Assembly (NCBI GenBank): GCA_030770535.1
Contig: JASVEC010000019.1
Span: 434,001-498,000 of the forward strand
Reading direction: 5' to 3'
Source: Batkoa obscura
Taxonomy: Eukaryota > Entomophthoromycota > Entomophthoromycetes > Entomophthorales > Batkoaceae
Length of the DNA: 64,000 nt
Part shown: positions 1-10,596 of the stretch, piece by piece
Numbering within the stretch: the first letter of the stretch is position 1
Layout: every line of letters starts with the position of its first letter
Position numbers and translations under genes: made by a program
The notes under the pieces: generated by a model
What the model was told of the DNA's origin: nothing
The model's input: only the letters and a program-made list of their open reading frames with translations
The model's database searches: none

Positions 1-1161
1 GGATGGACACAATATTCTCTTATAGCCAAAGCTGCTGAAAAATACAATGGTGTGGTTTATGCCCTAGAACATCGATTTTATGGTGTTTCCTACCCCAAAC
101 CAGATTTAACCCTCGGTAGCTTGAAATATTTAACTTCAGAGTTGGCTATTGATGATTTAGCATATTTTGCTAAGAATATTAAGCTTCCTCAATCAAAAAG
201 GCTATCTTACCAAACTGAAAAGACTAAATGGATCCTTGCAGGAGGAAGTTATCCTGGAAATCTTGCAGCATGGACTCGCTTAAAGCACCCTGAAGTGTTC
301 CATGGTGCCATTGCATCCTCTGCACCAGTTGAAGCTAAAGAAGACTTTTTTGAATACGATCAACAGGTTCAAAGATCTTTAGCAGAGAACGGAGGAAAAC
401 AATGCGCCAATTACTACGTTGAAAATTTCAAAGCCATTAACAAAGTGTTACTCAAAGGAACTACACAGGAGAAAAAGGCATTAAAAGATAAATTTTCTTG
501 TGGTGATGTTGCTGATGACGCTTTTGGTTTAGCTCTAATTTATGTATCAGGTACTGTACAATACAATAACAACAATCGACCAGGAAATGTTGAAGAGTAC
601 TGTAAGACTCTTAAATTAAATGGTACTAGTACAGAAAAGCTCAATGACTTTGCCAGGGATTTCAAGAGCCGTTTAAGCATTTACCAGTGCAAAGATTTTG
701 TTGACTACTCTTATTATAAAAATACCAATAAACCATCACCAACTGAAGCTTATCGCCAATGGCTATACCAATCTTGTACTGAATTTGGGTACTGGCAAGT
801 AGCTCCTCATGAAGGATTTGATTCAGCTCGTTCCCAACTTTTAACTGTGCCATACTTTAGAAATCTCTCATGCGAGTTTATATTTGGTCCTAATGGCCCA
901 AAAAGACCAAATATTGATGAAACTAATCGTAAATACCAAGGGAAAAATATTAAAGTTGATAATGTTTTATTTGTAAATGGAGATCTTGATCCTTGGATGC
1001 CTCTTTCTATAACAAAGTCAACCAAAAGCTCTATGCCTTCAATTGTAATTAAGGGTGCATCTCATTGTGCCGATTTATCTTCGTTTAATCCTACAGATAC
1101 TAAAGAAGTCACTGAGGCTAAAGGCAAAGTCTTAGCATTCCTTGATGAGCTTCTAGTATAA
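1..1161 (+). CDS. S28 family serine carboxypeptidase (Pro-Xaa carboxypeptidase / DPP7-like), 5' end outside window
   Basis: Peptidase family S28 enzymes are secreted or vacuolar exopeptidases that cut next to proline. The reading frame is open from base 1, so the true start lies upstream; the internal ATG at 52 is not the start. By alignment with the full paralog at 20377-21858 about 109 N-terminal residues, including any signal peptide, are missing. The triad can be placed: nucleophile Ser in GGSYPGN (codon 247-249), Asp in NGDLDPW (988-990), His in GASHCAD (1063-1065). The nucleophile elbow carries Pro where the paralog has Ala (GGSYAGN). The length after the missing part matches the paralog and ends at a clean TAA. 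It lies 1.5 kb upstream of an ABCB transporter on the same strand. The family call is firm; the substrate is not predictable. Confidence 0.92.
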   Translation, partial: GWTQYSLIAKAAEKYNGVVYALEHRFYGVSYPKPDLTLGSLKYLTSELAIDDLAYFAKNIKLPQSKRLSYQTEKTKWILAGGSYPGNLAAWTRLKHPEVFHGAIASSAPVEAKEDFFEYDQQVQRSLAENGGKQCANYYVENFKAINKVLLKGTTQEKKALKDKFSCGDVADDAFGLALIYVSGTVQYNNNNRPGNVEEYCKTLKLNGTSTEKLNDFARDFKSRLSIYQCKDFVDYSYYKNTNKPSPTEAYRQWLYQSCTEFGYWQVAPHEGFDSARSQLLTVPYFRNLSCEFIFGPNGPKRPNIDETNRKYQGKNIKVDNVLFVNGDLDPWMPLSITKSTKSSMPSIVIKGASHCADLSSFNPTDTKEVTEAKGKVLAFLDELLV

Positions 1162-2682
1162 ATAAAATTATATTTTTAAAAGTATCTATTTTTTGAGTGT
1201 AAAGCGAAAATGCTTTTATAGCGCCTTATATTATTATGAATGTGAACACTTATAGTTATGAAAAAAGCAACGTTATATATTAAACTATTAAGATTAGTAA
1301 AATCATAAAAAGAATAGAACATTTAAAACAGTTTATAAAGAGTTTTATCTTTTTAACACTATATGGGGATGTTTTTTTTAGTTTCATCACTTTTTTGATT
1401 TTTTAAACATTTTTTGTACAAAAGGATTGTTGATACAATTCTTAAATAAAAAATACATCCCTATATGTATCTAGCTTCTAATAGTCTGATTTTTAAAACT
1501 AATTTTAGAAAAACACTTGCTAGTTCAAAAGACTAACAATACGTTTATTATGTAAAACAAAAAGAAAGCACTGGATGAGAATTTGGTTATTTTGAAAAAA
1601 CTATTAACAGTATCCTGGGATTGTTATAGGCACAAGCCCAAGGGGCTAAAAAGGTATTTATTAGTAACTTTCTGAACCGACTAAAAATGTCTCTTAATAG
1701 CTCAAGAAGTCCTAAGCTCATTTTATCCCAGAAAAAGCTATTAAGGAACAGAAAACTTTATTTTTTCAACATGTTTATGTTGTCATATATTTATTTTCAG
1801 TCTATTGTTTAAGTCTAAATTTTTATCTCTCGTAAAAATAGTAAATCCAAGAACTGAATAGAATTTTGTAAAATAGTAGTAGCTAAAGTAATGGATGTAC
1901 AATAGAAATAAGCAAAAGTTATTATTTTCTTTGACGTAGCTTTATTAAAAAAATGTATTTTTAAAAATAACTCTTTTTTGTTCCCTTGGTTTCTTCGCTA
2001 CTATGGCTCATTATTTGATAGAAACAACCATTTTAAATCGAATAAACTTTCTATCTAATCATTTTTATAAAGACGTGTATATCGCTTTACTTTATTATAA
2101 TATCTCTTATCAATATTTAAATGAATAACATAGCCTTATCGTTTATTAAAGAATACTTTTAAACTTGTTTTTAGAAATAATAGCGAAAAAATTTAATTAG
2201 AATAAAGTTGATCTCAATCTAAAATAATCTAAGATTGTCCACAATTACCAGATGACTTTAAAATACATCCCTAGCTTAATGCAATGGGAAGTTAAGTAGG
2301 GTATAACATTTTTGGTGCTGAATAATAGATCTCAGAATACTGGTATTAATTTTGATTTTACTAAAGATATTAAGTAGTCTATTATTGTCACTTTTTTATA
2401 ATTAGACGGTAGGGTTGTACTGTGAATAAGGCTAAATTTATATATTTTTATTAAAAGGAAGTCAAAGTTTGGAAAAAAATTATTAAAAGTTGATGATTGA
2501 AGCCTCTATATATGGAAAATTGTTAATGAATTTAGCCGGAGTGAAATGAACTTGACAAAATAAAACTAAAACCAAAATTACCAAACAAGGAAGTCCGGAA
2601 ATAAAAATTCGATAATCAGATAATGAATATAAAATTAATATAAAAGAAAACAATTATTCTTTTAAAAACGTAAACTATAAAA
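1162..2682. other. AT-rich intergenic region between S28 peptidase and ABC transporter
   Basis: No coding region is supported. It holds one complete TIR element (1365-1462). A second string, ATACATCCCT near 2262-2271, resembles the right end of the same family but has no partner end. A TATA-like TATAAAAG at 2639-2646 lies about 37 bases before the ABC transporter start. Confidence 0.6.
1365..1462 (+). mobile_element. TIR element copy 1 (MITE-like), 98 bp
   Basis: Starts GGGGATGTTTTTTT and ends ATACATCCCT. Both sides are flanked by ATAT (1361-1364 and 1463-1466), read as the target duplication. It belongs to the family described at 44187-44283. Confidence 0.85.
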
Positions 2683-5600
2683 ATGTTTTTCAAAAAAAAA
2701 AATAAAAAAGATGAAGCAGAATCACTTCCTCCAGTTCCAATTTTAAAATTATGGAAGTTTGCCACATTTAACGATTGGATTATTTTGACATTTGCTTTTA
2801 TATTCTCAATCATAAATGGCGTTTCCCAACCTTTAATTGCTTTATTATTTTCTGGAATTGTAGGTGCTTTTGGAAATTATGCTATCAATTCTTCGAACGA
2901 TCCAATATTGGCTGCTGAAACCCTTAAATCCACGGTTACAATATTATGCCTTCAATTTTTAGGAGTTGGTATTGCAACTTTAGTTGCTGCTTATGGGCAA
3001 ATGAGCTTATGGATGGTAGTAGGTGAAAATCAAGCATTGCGTATAAGGCGAAACTACTATAAAGCAATTTTATCTCAAGAAATTAGTTGGTTTGATACTG
3101 TTTCTTCAGGGGATATAGCTTCTCGTATATCTGGAGATATTCATTTAGTACAAGATGGTATCTCTGAAAAGCTAGGGTTCATGATTCAAAACTTCTCTAC
3201 TTTTCTTTCGGGTTATATTGTAGCTTTTACTCAAGGTTGGAAACTTAGCTTGGTTTTAATGAGTGTAATGCCTTTAGTTACTTTAGTTGCTGTCCTTTTT
3301 ACCAAGGTAGTTGCTTTATTATCTACTGGAGGTCAAAATGCATATGGTAAAGCTAGTTCGGTGGCCGAAGAAGTATTATCATCCATTCGAACCATTTATT
3401 CTTTTGGGTCTCAAAGGAGAGAAACTGCAAGGTATGAAAAAGAACTTTTTCAAGCACGTAAGGATGGTCACAAAAGGTCAATCATTTCTGGAGTTAGTAT
3501 TGGAGGGATTGAATTTATTGTACTTTTGACTTATTCGCTTGGGATGTGGTATGGGAGTAAACTAATTACAGAGGAGGGTTACAAGCCAGAGAATGTAATT
3601 TCAGTATTTTTTTCAGTTGTTTTAGGAGCTCTATCAATTGGACATAGTTCACCGTTTCTGGCTGCATTAGCAACTGCACAAGGAGCAGCAGCTAAATTAT
3701 TTCAAGTTATTGAAAGAGAATCTAAAATCAATCCATTTATATGTGCTGAATCAACCAAACAAAGAGAGAGAAAGATAAAAAATTTCGAAGGTGAAATTCA
3801 ATTCAACAATGTTGTTTTTTCTTATCCAACGCGTTCCAATATTACCACATTAAACAATTTAAATTTAAAAGTTAACATTGGAACTACTGTAGCATTGGTT
3901 GGGCCCTCAGGATCTGGAAAAAGCACTACAATTGGATTAATTGAAAGGTTTTATGATGTAAGCTCAGGATCAATTACTATTGATGGAACAGATATAAGAG
4001 ATGTCAGCGTTGAATTTTTAAGAAACCATATTGGTATCGTTGGTCAAGAGCCTATCTTATTTTCTACATCCATTAAACAAAACATACTGTTTGGCCTGTC
4101 TAATGATGAATACAACGGAAAACAAAAGGATGGTGAAATAATTCAAAAAAGGATTGAAGAAGCTTGTAGATTAGCTAATATCCATGATTTTATAATGACT
4201 TTGCCTGAAGGTTATGAAACTCAGGTTGGTGAAAAAGGTTCTCTATTATCAGGTGGTCAAAAACAACGTATTGCTATTGCAAGAGCTTTAATTAAGAATC
4301 CAAAGATATTATTATTAGATGAAGCTACATCTGCCCTTGACTCGGAATCTGAAAAAATTGTTCAAATTGCTTTAAATAATGCTGCTAAAAATCGTACTAC
4401 AATTGTTATTGCTCATCGTCTATCTACAATTAAAGACGTAGATAAAATTTTAGTCTTTAGTAATGGTAAGATTGAAGAAGAAGGTACCCATGAAGAATTA
4501 TTAAAAGAGGGAGGTATATACGCTGGGTTGGTTGAATCACAGAAGATACGTACTGAAGAAGATCAAAATGAAGATCAAAGCTATTTGATCAATAAAGAGT
4601 TATCAAAAAATAAACAGAAAAATAAAACAATGAAGGAAACTACAGTACTAACTTTTGATGAGAAAGAAAACGAGATAATTAAAATCAAGTCAAATAAATC
4701 TATTTTGGAAGGAACAAAAACTGGAAAGCAATTTTCATCTTTAATAAGAGTGTTAATGATGACTGCTTCATGGAAAAGGATTACTTTATTAGGGATGATC
4801 GGATCCTTATGTATTGGTGCTATAGCGCCATTATATTCTCTAATATTGGGCCAGATATCTGTGTCATTTATTGAGATTGCTACAGTTGAGTTTCGCGAAA
4901 AAGGAATAGCAGACGCTAAATTTTACTGTTTAATGTTTGTTGCATTAGGAGCCTTTACTTTTATCACTGTAAGCCTTAAAGTAGGAGCCTTAGAATACGT
5001 TGGAGAGTCCATAACTTACGAGATTCGATTAAAGGCCTTTAAAAATTTACTAAATCAAGAAATTGCATTTTACGACAACCCTGATCATGGAGTTGGAATA
5101 TTGTGTGCTAAATTATCTGTTGAAGCTCAAAACGTTCAACAGTTGGTGTCCAAAGTTTCGGGCCCAGTTTTAATGGCTATTTCTTCATTTAGTGTGGGAT
5201 TGGGGATTGCTTTTTATTATGGCTGGAAACTTACTTTGGTTGTTTTAGTGTGTATACCGTTAGCTGCACTTATGGTGTTTTATGAAATCAAAGTATTGGA
5301 GGATTTGAATAGTAATGCTAAACAAAGTTATGAACAAGTTTCTCAAATTGCAACTGAATCTATTAAAAACATTCGTACTGTTACTGGGCTTAGCAAAGAA
5401 AAGGTATTCCTAGAAGATTATGAAAATTTGGTAGCCAAAGCGCATATTTCCACTTTAATTAGTATTTATAAAGCATCTTTTGGTTATAGCTTTGCTATGG
5501 GTGCACCATTTATTATTTATTCTCTGGCCTTTTGGTACGGAAGTACTCTAGTAATAAACAAAGAGTACGATTTTGCCCAGATGTTTCAGGTAGTAATTTC

Positions 5601-6495
5601 AGTAGTTTTTACTGGGTCTGCTTTAGGAAATTCATCGTCTCAAATCACCACTTATGTTAAAGCTAAAATTGCAGCCCAAGACATTTTTAAATTATTAGAT
5701 CGCAAATCGACTATTAACTGTGATGAAGATTATGGTACCCATCCAGCTAAATTAACTGGGAATGTAAAACTAACTAATGCTAGATTTTCATATCCCACAC
5801 GGTTGGATATACCTATTCTCCAGGGATTGGATCTTTCCATATTAGCTGGAAAACGAGTAGCTTTAGTTGGGTCTTCAGGCTCAGGGAAATCTACAGTAAT
5901 TAGCTTAATTCAGAGATTCTATGACTTGAACTCTGGTTCATTACATGTAGAAGGAACTAATATTAAAGAATGGAATTTGCCTTATTTGAGATCTGGTATG
6001 GCCATAGTAGGACAAGAGCCAGTCTTATTTGATTTAACTATTAGAGAAAATATAGCTTATGGTAGACCTGATGCAAGTGAAGAAGAAATTGTCAATGCTG
6101 CTAAGATGGCAAATGCTCATAACTTTATTTTGGAACAACCTGAAGGTTATGATACTAGAGTTGGTGAACGTGGTGGTAAATTATCTGGTGGCCAAAAACA
6201 AAGAATTGCTATTGCTAGAGCTGTACTCTTGAATCCTAAGTTGTTGTTATTAGACGAAGCTACCTCAGCTTTAGATTCTGATTCTGAAAAAGTAGTCCAA
6301 GTTGCATTGGATAAAGCTGCAGAAGGTAGAACAACGATTACTATTGCTCATCGTCTTTCTACAGTACAAGATTGTGATTGTATTATAGTAATGAAATTGG
6401 GTAAGATCGTCGAAATAGGTACCCATGAAAAACTATTAAATATTAGAGGATTTTATTATTCTTTAGTCCATCAGCAGCATCTTCATAAAAGTTAA
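2683..6495 (+). CDS. ABCB full transporter (multidrug-resistance / P-glycoprotein type), paralog 1
   Basis: An intronless 1270-residue full transporter with the order TMD1-NBD1-linker-TMD2-NBD2, the usual ABCB length. NBD1 has Walker A GPSGSGKST (about residue 407), signature LLSGGQ (about 521) and Walker B ILLLDEATSALD (about 542). NBD2 has GSSGSGKST (about 1062), KLSGGQ (about 1166) and LLLLDEATSALD (about 1187), with the H-loop in TIAHRLST. Both ATPase sites therefore look complete. Such proteins export hydrophobic compounds or peptides through the plasma or vacuolar membrane; the substrate here is unknown. The ATG at 2683 is chosen because the Lys-rich head and SLPPVPILKLWKFAT motif match paralog 2. 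Bases 5915-6384 are identical to paralog 2, although the flanks are diverged. Confidence 0.95.
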   Translation: MFFKKKNKKDEAESLPPVPILKLWKFATFNDWIILTFAFIFSIINGVSQPLIALLFSGIVGAFGNYAINSSNDPILAAETLKSTVTILCLQFLGVGIATLVAAYGQMSLWMVVGENQALRIRRNYYKAILSQEISWFDTVSSGDIASRISGDIHLVQDGISEKLGFMIQNFSTFLSGYIVAFTQGWKLSLVLMSVMPLVTLVAVLFTKVVALLSTGGQNAYGKASSVAEEVLSSIRTIYSFGSQRRETARYEKELFQARKDGHKRSIISGVSIGGIEFIVLLTYSLGMWYGSKLITEEGYKPENVISVFFSVVLGALSIGHSSPFLAALATAQGAAAKLFQVIERESKINPFICAESTKQRERKIKNFEGEIQFNNVVFSYPTRSNITTLNNLNLKVNIGTTVALVGPSGSGKSTTIGLIERFYDVSSGSITIDGTDIRDVSVEFLRNHIGIVGQEPILFSTSIKQNILFGLSNDEYNGKQKDGEIIQKRIEEACRLANIHDFIMTLPEGYETQVGEKGSLLSGGQKQRIAIARALIKNPKILLLDEATSALDSESEKIVQIALNNAAKNRTTIVIAHRLSTIKDVDKILVFSNGKIEEEGTHEELLKEGGIYAGLVESQKIRTEEDQNEDQSYLINKELSKNKQKNKTMKETTVLTFDEKENEIIKIKSNKSILEGTKTGKQFSSLIRVLMMTASWKRITLLGMIGSLCIGAIAPLYSLILGQISVSFIEIATVEFREKGIADAKFYCLMFVALGAFTFITVSLKVGALEYVGESITYEIRLKAFKNLLNQEIAFYDNPDHGVGILCAKLSVEAQNVQQLVSKVSGPVLMAISSFSVGLGIAFYYGWKLTLVVLVCIPLAALMVFYEIKVLEDLNSNAKQSYEQVSQIATESIKNIRTVTGLSKEKVFLEDYENLVAKAHISTLISIYKASFGYSFAMGAPFIIYSLAFWYGSTLVINKEYDFAQMFQVVISVVFTGSALGNSSSQITTYVKAKIAAQDIFKLLDRKSTINCDEDYGTHPAKLTGNVKLTNARFSYPTRLDIPILQGLDLSILAGKRVALVGSSGSGKSTVISLIQRFYDLNSGSLHVEGTNIKEWNLPYLRSGMAIVGQEPVLFDLTIRENIAYGRPDASEEEIVNAAKMANAHNFILEQPEGYDTRVGERGGKLSGGQKQRIAIARAVLLNPKLLLLDEATSALDSDSEKVVQVALDKAAEGRTTITIAHRLSTVQDCDCIIVMKLGKIVEIGTHEKLLNIRGFYYSLVHQQHLHKS
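5915..6384 (+). repeat. 470-bp tract identical to 23291-23760 (inverted): gene-conversion tract in NBD2
   Basis: Compared line by line with the reverse complement of 23291-23760: no mismatch in 470 bases. The first differences are at 5914 (a versus c) and 6385 (a versus g). Beyond those edges the paralogs differ every few bases. The tract runs from just after Walker A2 through the signature, Walker B and H-loop of NBD2. Confidence 0.9.
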
Positions 6496-7910
6496 TATCT
6501 GTTTTTTATATGTAATAAAAGTAATTTGATTTGAAAATACGAGGTTTTTTTATTTGATATAAAATAAAAATTTACACCAGATCTTTTGAGACACTTTAAA
6601 AAGCGAATTGGACTACTATAGAGTAGAATATATTTGTGAAGCAAAAGGGTTAAAACAAAGAGGTTATTATAAAATCGAACAATGGAAATTAGCAATATAT
6701 TATGTAAATATAGCGCGTAAAGTTCTACTATTATCAACTGTTTAAAGATTATTTCTCTACAAACCAATGGTGTTTCATAAAATTGCATATTAAGAAGTAA
6801 AGAATCCAGAAAATAGGATTACAAATACAGTGAGAAAATGACTTAAAGTTTATGAAATTCATACTTTTCACTATTATAACATTTTACATCCAAATTGGTG
6901 AATTTGTATCAACAATTGGAGTTGGTTACATTAATTAGGTCAAATTGAAGTAAAATATACGCTATAAATACGTACTTCTAATTCAGCTTAGCCTAATTTC
7001 GAAACCACCAGTTTGAACGCAAAATGTTATATGCTATGTAAGTGCTTGTAATCTTTTTAAGAAAAAGATAAGATCTAAAGTGGACAATAGTGTAGATAAT
7101 GATCAGTATTACGATACTGAAGTATTTATGCTTCATTTGTATCAGTTGAACTGATTGTTCCAATCAAAAGCAAAATTTCAAGACTTATTTTTATCATTTT
7201 AAATGTTAAAAAAGCTTATGATATAAGTTTAAAATATGAACATTTTGATTAAGCTTTAATACTTATTTTTTAAGGAGCCAGATAAAATCATAAATTTATA
7301 AATTTATAAAATTACCTCTAAAATTGGAGAAATAGATGTTAGATGTTAGTAAAGGAACTATTGGAGCTCTTAATACGAAATTGCTTTATTTATACACTAC
7401 CACCGTGGCAGTTTGTTTTGTAATATTGCTAGACAAAGTTTTTTTTTAATTATTTTAATATATGGGGGTGTTTTTTTGGCTTCATGACTTTTTCTATCTT
7501 TTAAGCACTATTTAAATGAAAAAATTATTAGTATCTATGTTCAAATTTGGCAAATAATTTTGCTGTGAATTTAAAAAGGATGATCATTAATAGTTTTTTA
7601 CTATACTATTTTAAATGTTAAAAAGCAGAGGTTTTATTAATATAAGATTGATTTATTTTGCTATTACTCTGTAAATAATCGAAATATGTAAAATTTTATT
7701 TTTAGTTGCAATGATTAACTCAACCAGTGTAGCTTAATTTTGGGGTTGTAATTTGATTTTTTAGGCAAATCAATTACACTGAAATTAAATATACTATCTC
7801 TTTTAACCAATTAATTTAGTTTTAATAATTAGAATTTGAACTAATAATTTTTTTCTGTTTTCTATATTTGAAGTGAAAATCAAGGATCTTTATAACCGGA
7901 TAAAAAAGGA
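6496..7910. other. AT-rich intergenic region with one partial TIR element
   Basis: No coding region is supported; short open frames here lack family features. It contains the left part of a TIR element at 7464-7540. Confidence 0.55.
7464..7540 (+). mobile_element. TIR element copy 2, partial (right end lost)
   Basis: ATAT (7460-7463) precedes GGGGGTGTTTTTTTGG and an interior matching other copies (TTTTAAGCACTATTT). Similarity fades after about 7540 and no CATCCCC end follows. Confidence 0.7.
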
Positions 7911-8500
7911 ATGAATCATTATGAAGTATTGAACATAAATGAAACTGAATTTAACAAACAAATATTAAGAAAAAGATATCAAGAATTGGTACTAAAGGTA
8001 ACATATAATAAAATTATAATAATTATATAGTGAGATGCTGAATTAAATTATTAATAATTAGCACCATCCAGATAAGCAAAAACAAAGAGGCGAAAAAGAA
8101 GACCAAAAAATATTTGAAAAGATACAAAAAGCTTATCTCATATTATCAAACGAAGAATTAAAGCATGTTTATGACTTGGGATTAAATGGTGAGCATTAAA
8201 TAATAATGGTGGTAGTAGTAGTTAATGTTGTTTACTTATAGAAAGAAGATTATCTCAGCCCGGAGTAATCGACCAAATAGTAGAAATAGATGATTTTACA
8301 GAAGAGGAAGAAGGTAAGAAAGACGATATATATCTAAAATAAATAGACTTAATTTAGTAGGAATATATACTTTTCCATGTCGTTGTGGAGAATACTATTT
8401 AATTGAAGATATTGAAGGAGTTAAAAAAGAACTAGAAGTTGGGTTATCCGTTTTAATTAATTGTGTCTCTTGCTCTCTTTTAGTTGATATTCATTGTTAA
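7911..8500 (+). CDS. DPH4: Diphthamide biosynthesis protein 4 (J domain + CSL zinc finger), four exons
   Basis: Dph4 (yeast Jjj3, human DNAJC24) is a J-domain co-chaperone with an iron/zinc-binding CSL domain that supports the first step of diphthamide synthesis on elongation factor 2. Exons 7911-7997, 8062-8188, 8242-8313 and 8361-8500 join in phase to 141 residues. All three introns begin GT and end AG. The J domain starts MNHYEVLNI, and the HPD motif comes directly after intron 1 (HHPDKQKQRG). The C-terminal domain has CRCGEYY and then CVSCSLLVDIHC, the Cys pattern of the DPH-type zinc finger. Human DNAJC24 is 149 residues, so the length fits. Residues EIDDFTEEEEG before the finger are typical of this family. 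The splice calls are manual but internally consistent. Confidence 0.87.
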
Positions 8501-9630
8501 GTCTTTATAGTTACATGCATATTATATTCATTATTATTCGTATCTATCAGTTTTATTTTTAAGATTGAATTCCTATTCTATAATTATCTTGTTTATAAGA
8601 TTATCGCTCAAAGACATTTGACTATTGTTTTGAAAACAATCTTTGTTCAAAGTAAATTTAAATAAACACCTCACTTAAAATTTGTTTCAAAGATAATAGC
8701 CACATATATCATTGTTTCTAATAATAAAATTATCTGGTGTTATTGTAAATTAATTCAAGAAATAAGTAAGACTCTACTTTAAAGAAATCAAATATTGAAT
8801 TGAATAATTAGAAATATAAAATGTACAATTAAATCATTTATTATAAAGTGTATACATTTTTATTATCTATTTATACAAGGATAAATAATGAAATGACCAA
8901 ATTTAGTTTGATTAAAAATAGGACTTAAAGGGATGTTGACATTGCTATATTTTATGTAATTAGACTATTAACTATTATAAGCATAATGATAAAAAATTTG
9001 ATATTATCACATTTGAAGCAAAAAAATTTTAATCACATAATATTATACTTAATGGAATAAAATAACAGCTAAGAAAAAGCGACAATGTTATTTGAAGTAA
9101 TAAAGCAATAAAATAGTAGAAAGTAAATTGTTATTTTTGAATGTAATAACAGACTTCAATTGACTATCTATAAAACCAAGGGACATTGCTAAAATTAGAA
9201 GTCTATAATGATAATTATAGTAACTATCCGCCAATAGCGTCTGCAGTTTTTACGTTATAAATGAATTAAAAGTTAAAATTACAAGTTTCAAATTATTATA
9301 AAATTAATTTAACCATAAACTATAAATGATATAATTTCAAGAATAAATTATCACTAGTAATTTATTATTCATTTTGATTTTGATTTGCGTGCAGCACTAA
9401 TAATAGTGTATTTTATTTAGAAATTATACTTGGACTTCTAATTTTGTCACATTATATTCTCTTGATTAGTTATCTGCATTTTCTATTTGTTTTAGTTTCC
9501 TGTTTATAATTTTTAAATTACCACTTAGAAGCTATAAAAATGTTCGATTCTATTCAATTAAAAAATAAATTTCAATTTTTTATTACTTTACTTTGTTACT
9601 CTTTAAATTTTTAAGTTTAGTTAATCCATA
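8501..9630. other. AT-rich intergenic region upstream of zinc-finger factor 1
   Basis: No gene is supported. A TATA box lies near 9533 (separate entry). Confidence 0.55.
9533..9540 (+). promoter_or_regulatory. TATA box of zinc-finger factor 1
   Basis: TATAAAAA about 91 bases before the ATG. The two other C2H2 paralogs have TATAAATA at 66-74 bases before their ATGs. Confidence 0.5.
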
Positions 9631-10596
9631 ATGTTCCAAAAAGATAACGAAAGTAATAACAGTAACTTTATTTTAAATAGTGAAGAGCCAGTCTTAGACT
9701 CTATTTATATTAATCATGATAATAGCCATGATAACAACAACAATGATATGATATCTAATACAACTAATCCACCTCACTTTTCTTATAACATGTTACCAAT
9801 AATTGATGAGACAAGTATATATACAACTAATCCCATGATTGACACTATTTTTTATCCGATTCATGAAGACCCTTATTTGAATTACTATAATCAAACTTAC
9901 AATACCCAAAACAGCAATGATAATGTCAATAATATTAATAAAATGGGTGTTAAGCAAAATTTAATGTCTTATATTAAAGAGAGAGACAGTGAAGTTCAAT
10001 TAACTATTGATAGTGAAGATAATGAGAGGAACATAAATAATTTATTAAGTAGTAGTAATAACAACATTTATAACAATGAAAATACCAATTTAAATTATTA
10101 TCTAAATTATAACAATTCAATGAATGATGATATGAGAATGACTGAAGGTATTGGAAATAATCAATATAGTGAACTAAACCATCGTGGAAGAGGAAGAACA
10201 TTATCAGAGCCCAATCTTGTCCACTATTTCCAATTTAACAATAATGATAATGATAACGATAATGAACCTAAAGGACCCAAAGTGTATAATGATCGTACGA
10301 ATTCATTAGATAATAACGTTATAATTACTAATCCCAATAACCCTATTATTCCCAAGAAAAAAAGTGTAAGAAGAGGTAGTTTAGCAAGTAACACAGGCCC
10401 ACAACAGCCCCATATATGCGTTTATGAGAGTTGTAAAAGAGTATTCAAGCGACCTGAGCACCTTAAGAGACACTATCAATCATTACACACCAGCTACAAG
10501 CCATATGCTTGTACCCACTGTCAAAAAAGATTCGCTAGGTCTGATAATTTAAACCAGCATTTGAAAATTCATGTTCCTAAAACTAATAGTAAATAA
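9631..10596 (+). CDS. Msn2/4-type C2H2 zinc-finger transcription factor 1
   Basis: An intronless 321-residue nuclear DNA-binding protein. Two adjacent C2H2 fingers occupy the C-terminus (about residues 263-286 and 294-315), with [10 protein letters not shown] and [10 protein letters not shown] as recognition helices, the pattern of yeast Msn2/Msn4 stress factors. Finger 1 has four residues between its cysteines (CVYESC), finger 2 has two. Residues 1-240 are low-complexity, rich in Asn, Asp, Ser and Tyr, with no recognisable domain; a basic stretch (KKKSVRRGS) precedes the fingers. Paralogs lie at 15958 and 51873. Binding to an AGGGG-like site is suggested only by the family. Start chosen at the first ATG, 91 bases after a TATA box. 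Confidence 0.9.
   Translation: MFQKDNESNNSNFILNSEEPVLDSIYINHDNSHDNNNNDMISNTTNPPHFSYNMLPIIDETSIYTTNPMIDTIFYPIHEDPYLNYYNQTYNTQNSNDNVNNINKMGVKQNLMSYIKERDSEVQLTIDSEDNERNINNLLSSSNNNIYNNENTNLNYYLNYNNSMNDDMRMTEGIGNNQYSELNHRGRGRTLSEPNLVHYFQFNNNDNDNDNEPKGPKVYNDRTNSLDNNVIITNPNNPIIPKKKSVRRGSLASNTGPQQPHICVYESCKRVFKRPEHLKRHYQSLHTSYKPYACTHCQKRFARSDNLNQHLKIHVPKTNSK

Noticed and set aside
1361-1466. Reading the 97-bp repeats as short solo LTRs because they can be framed as TG...CA
   Set aside because: The 15-bp near-perfect inverted ends and the AGAT and ATTG flanks place the ends at GGGG/CCCC. No internal region or primer-binding site accompanies any copy.
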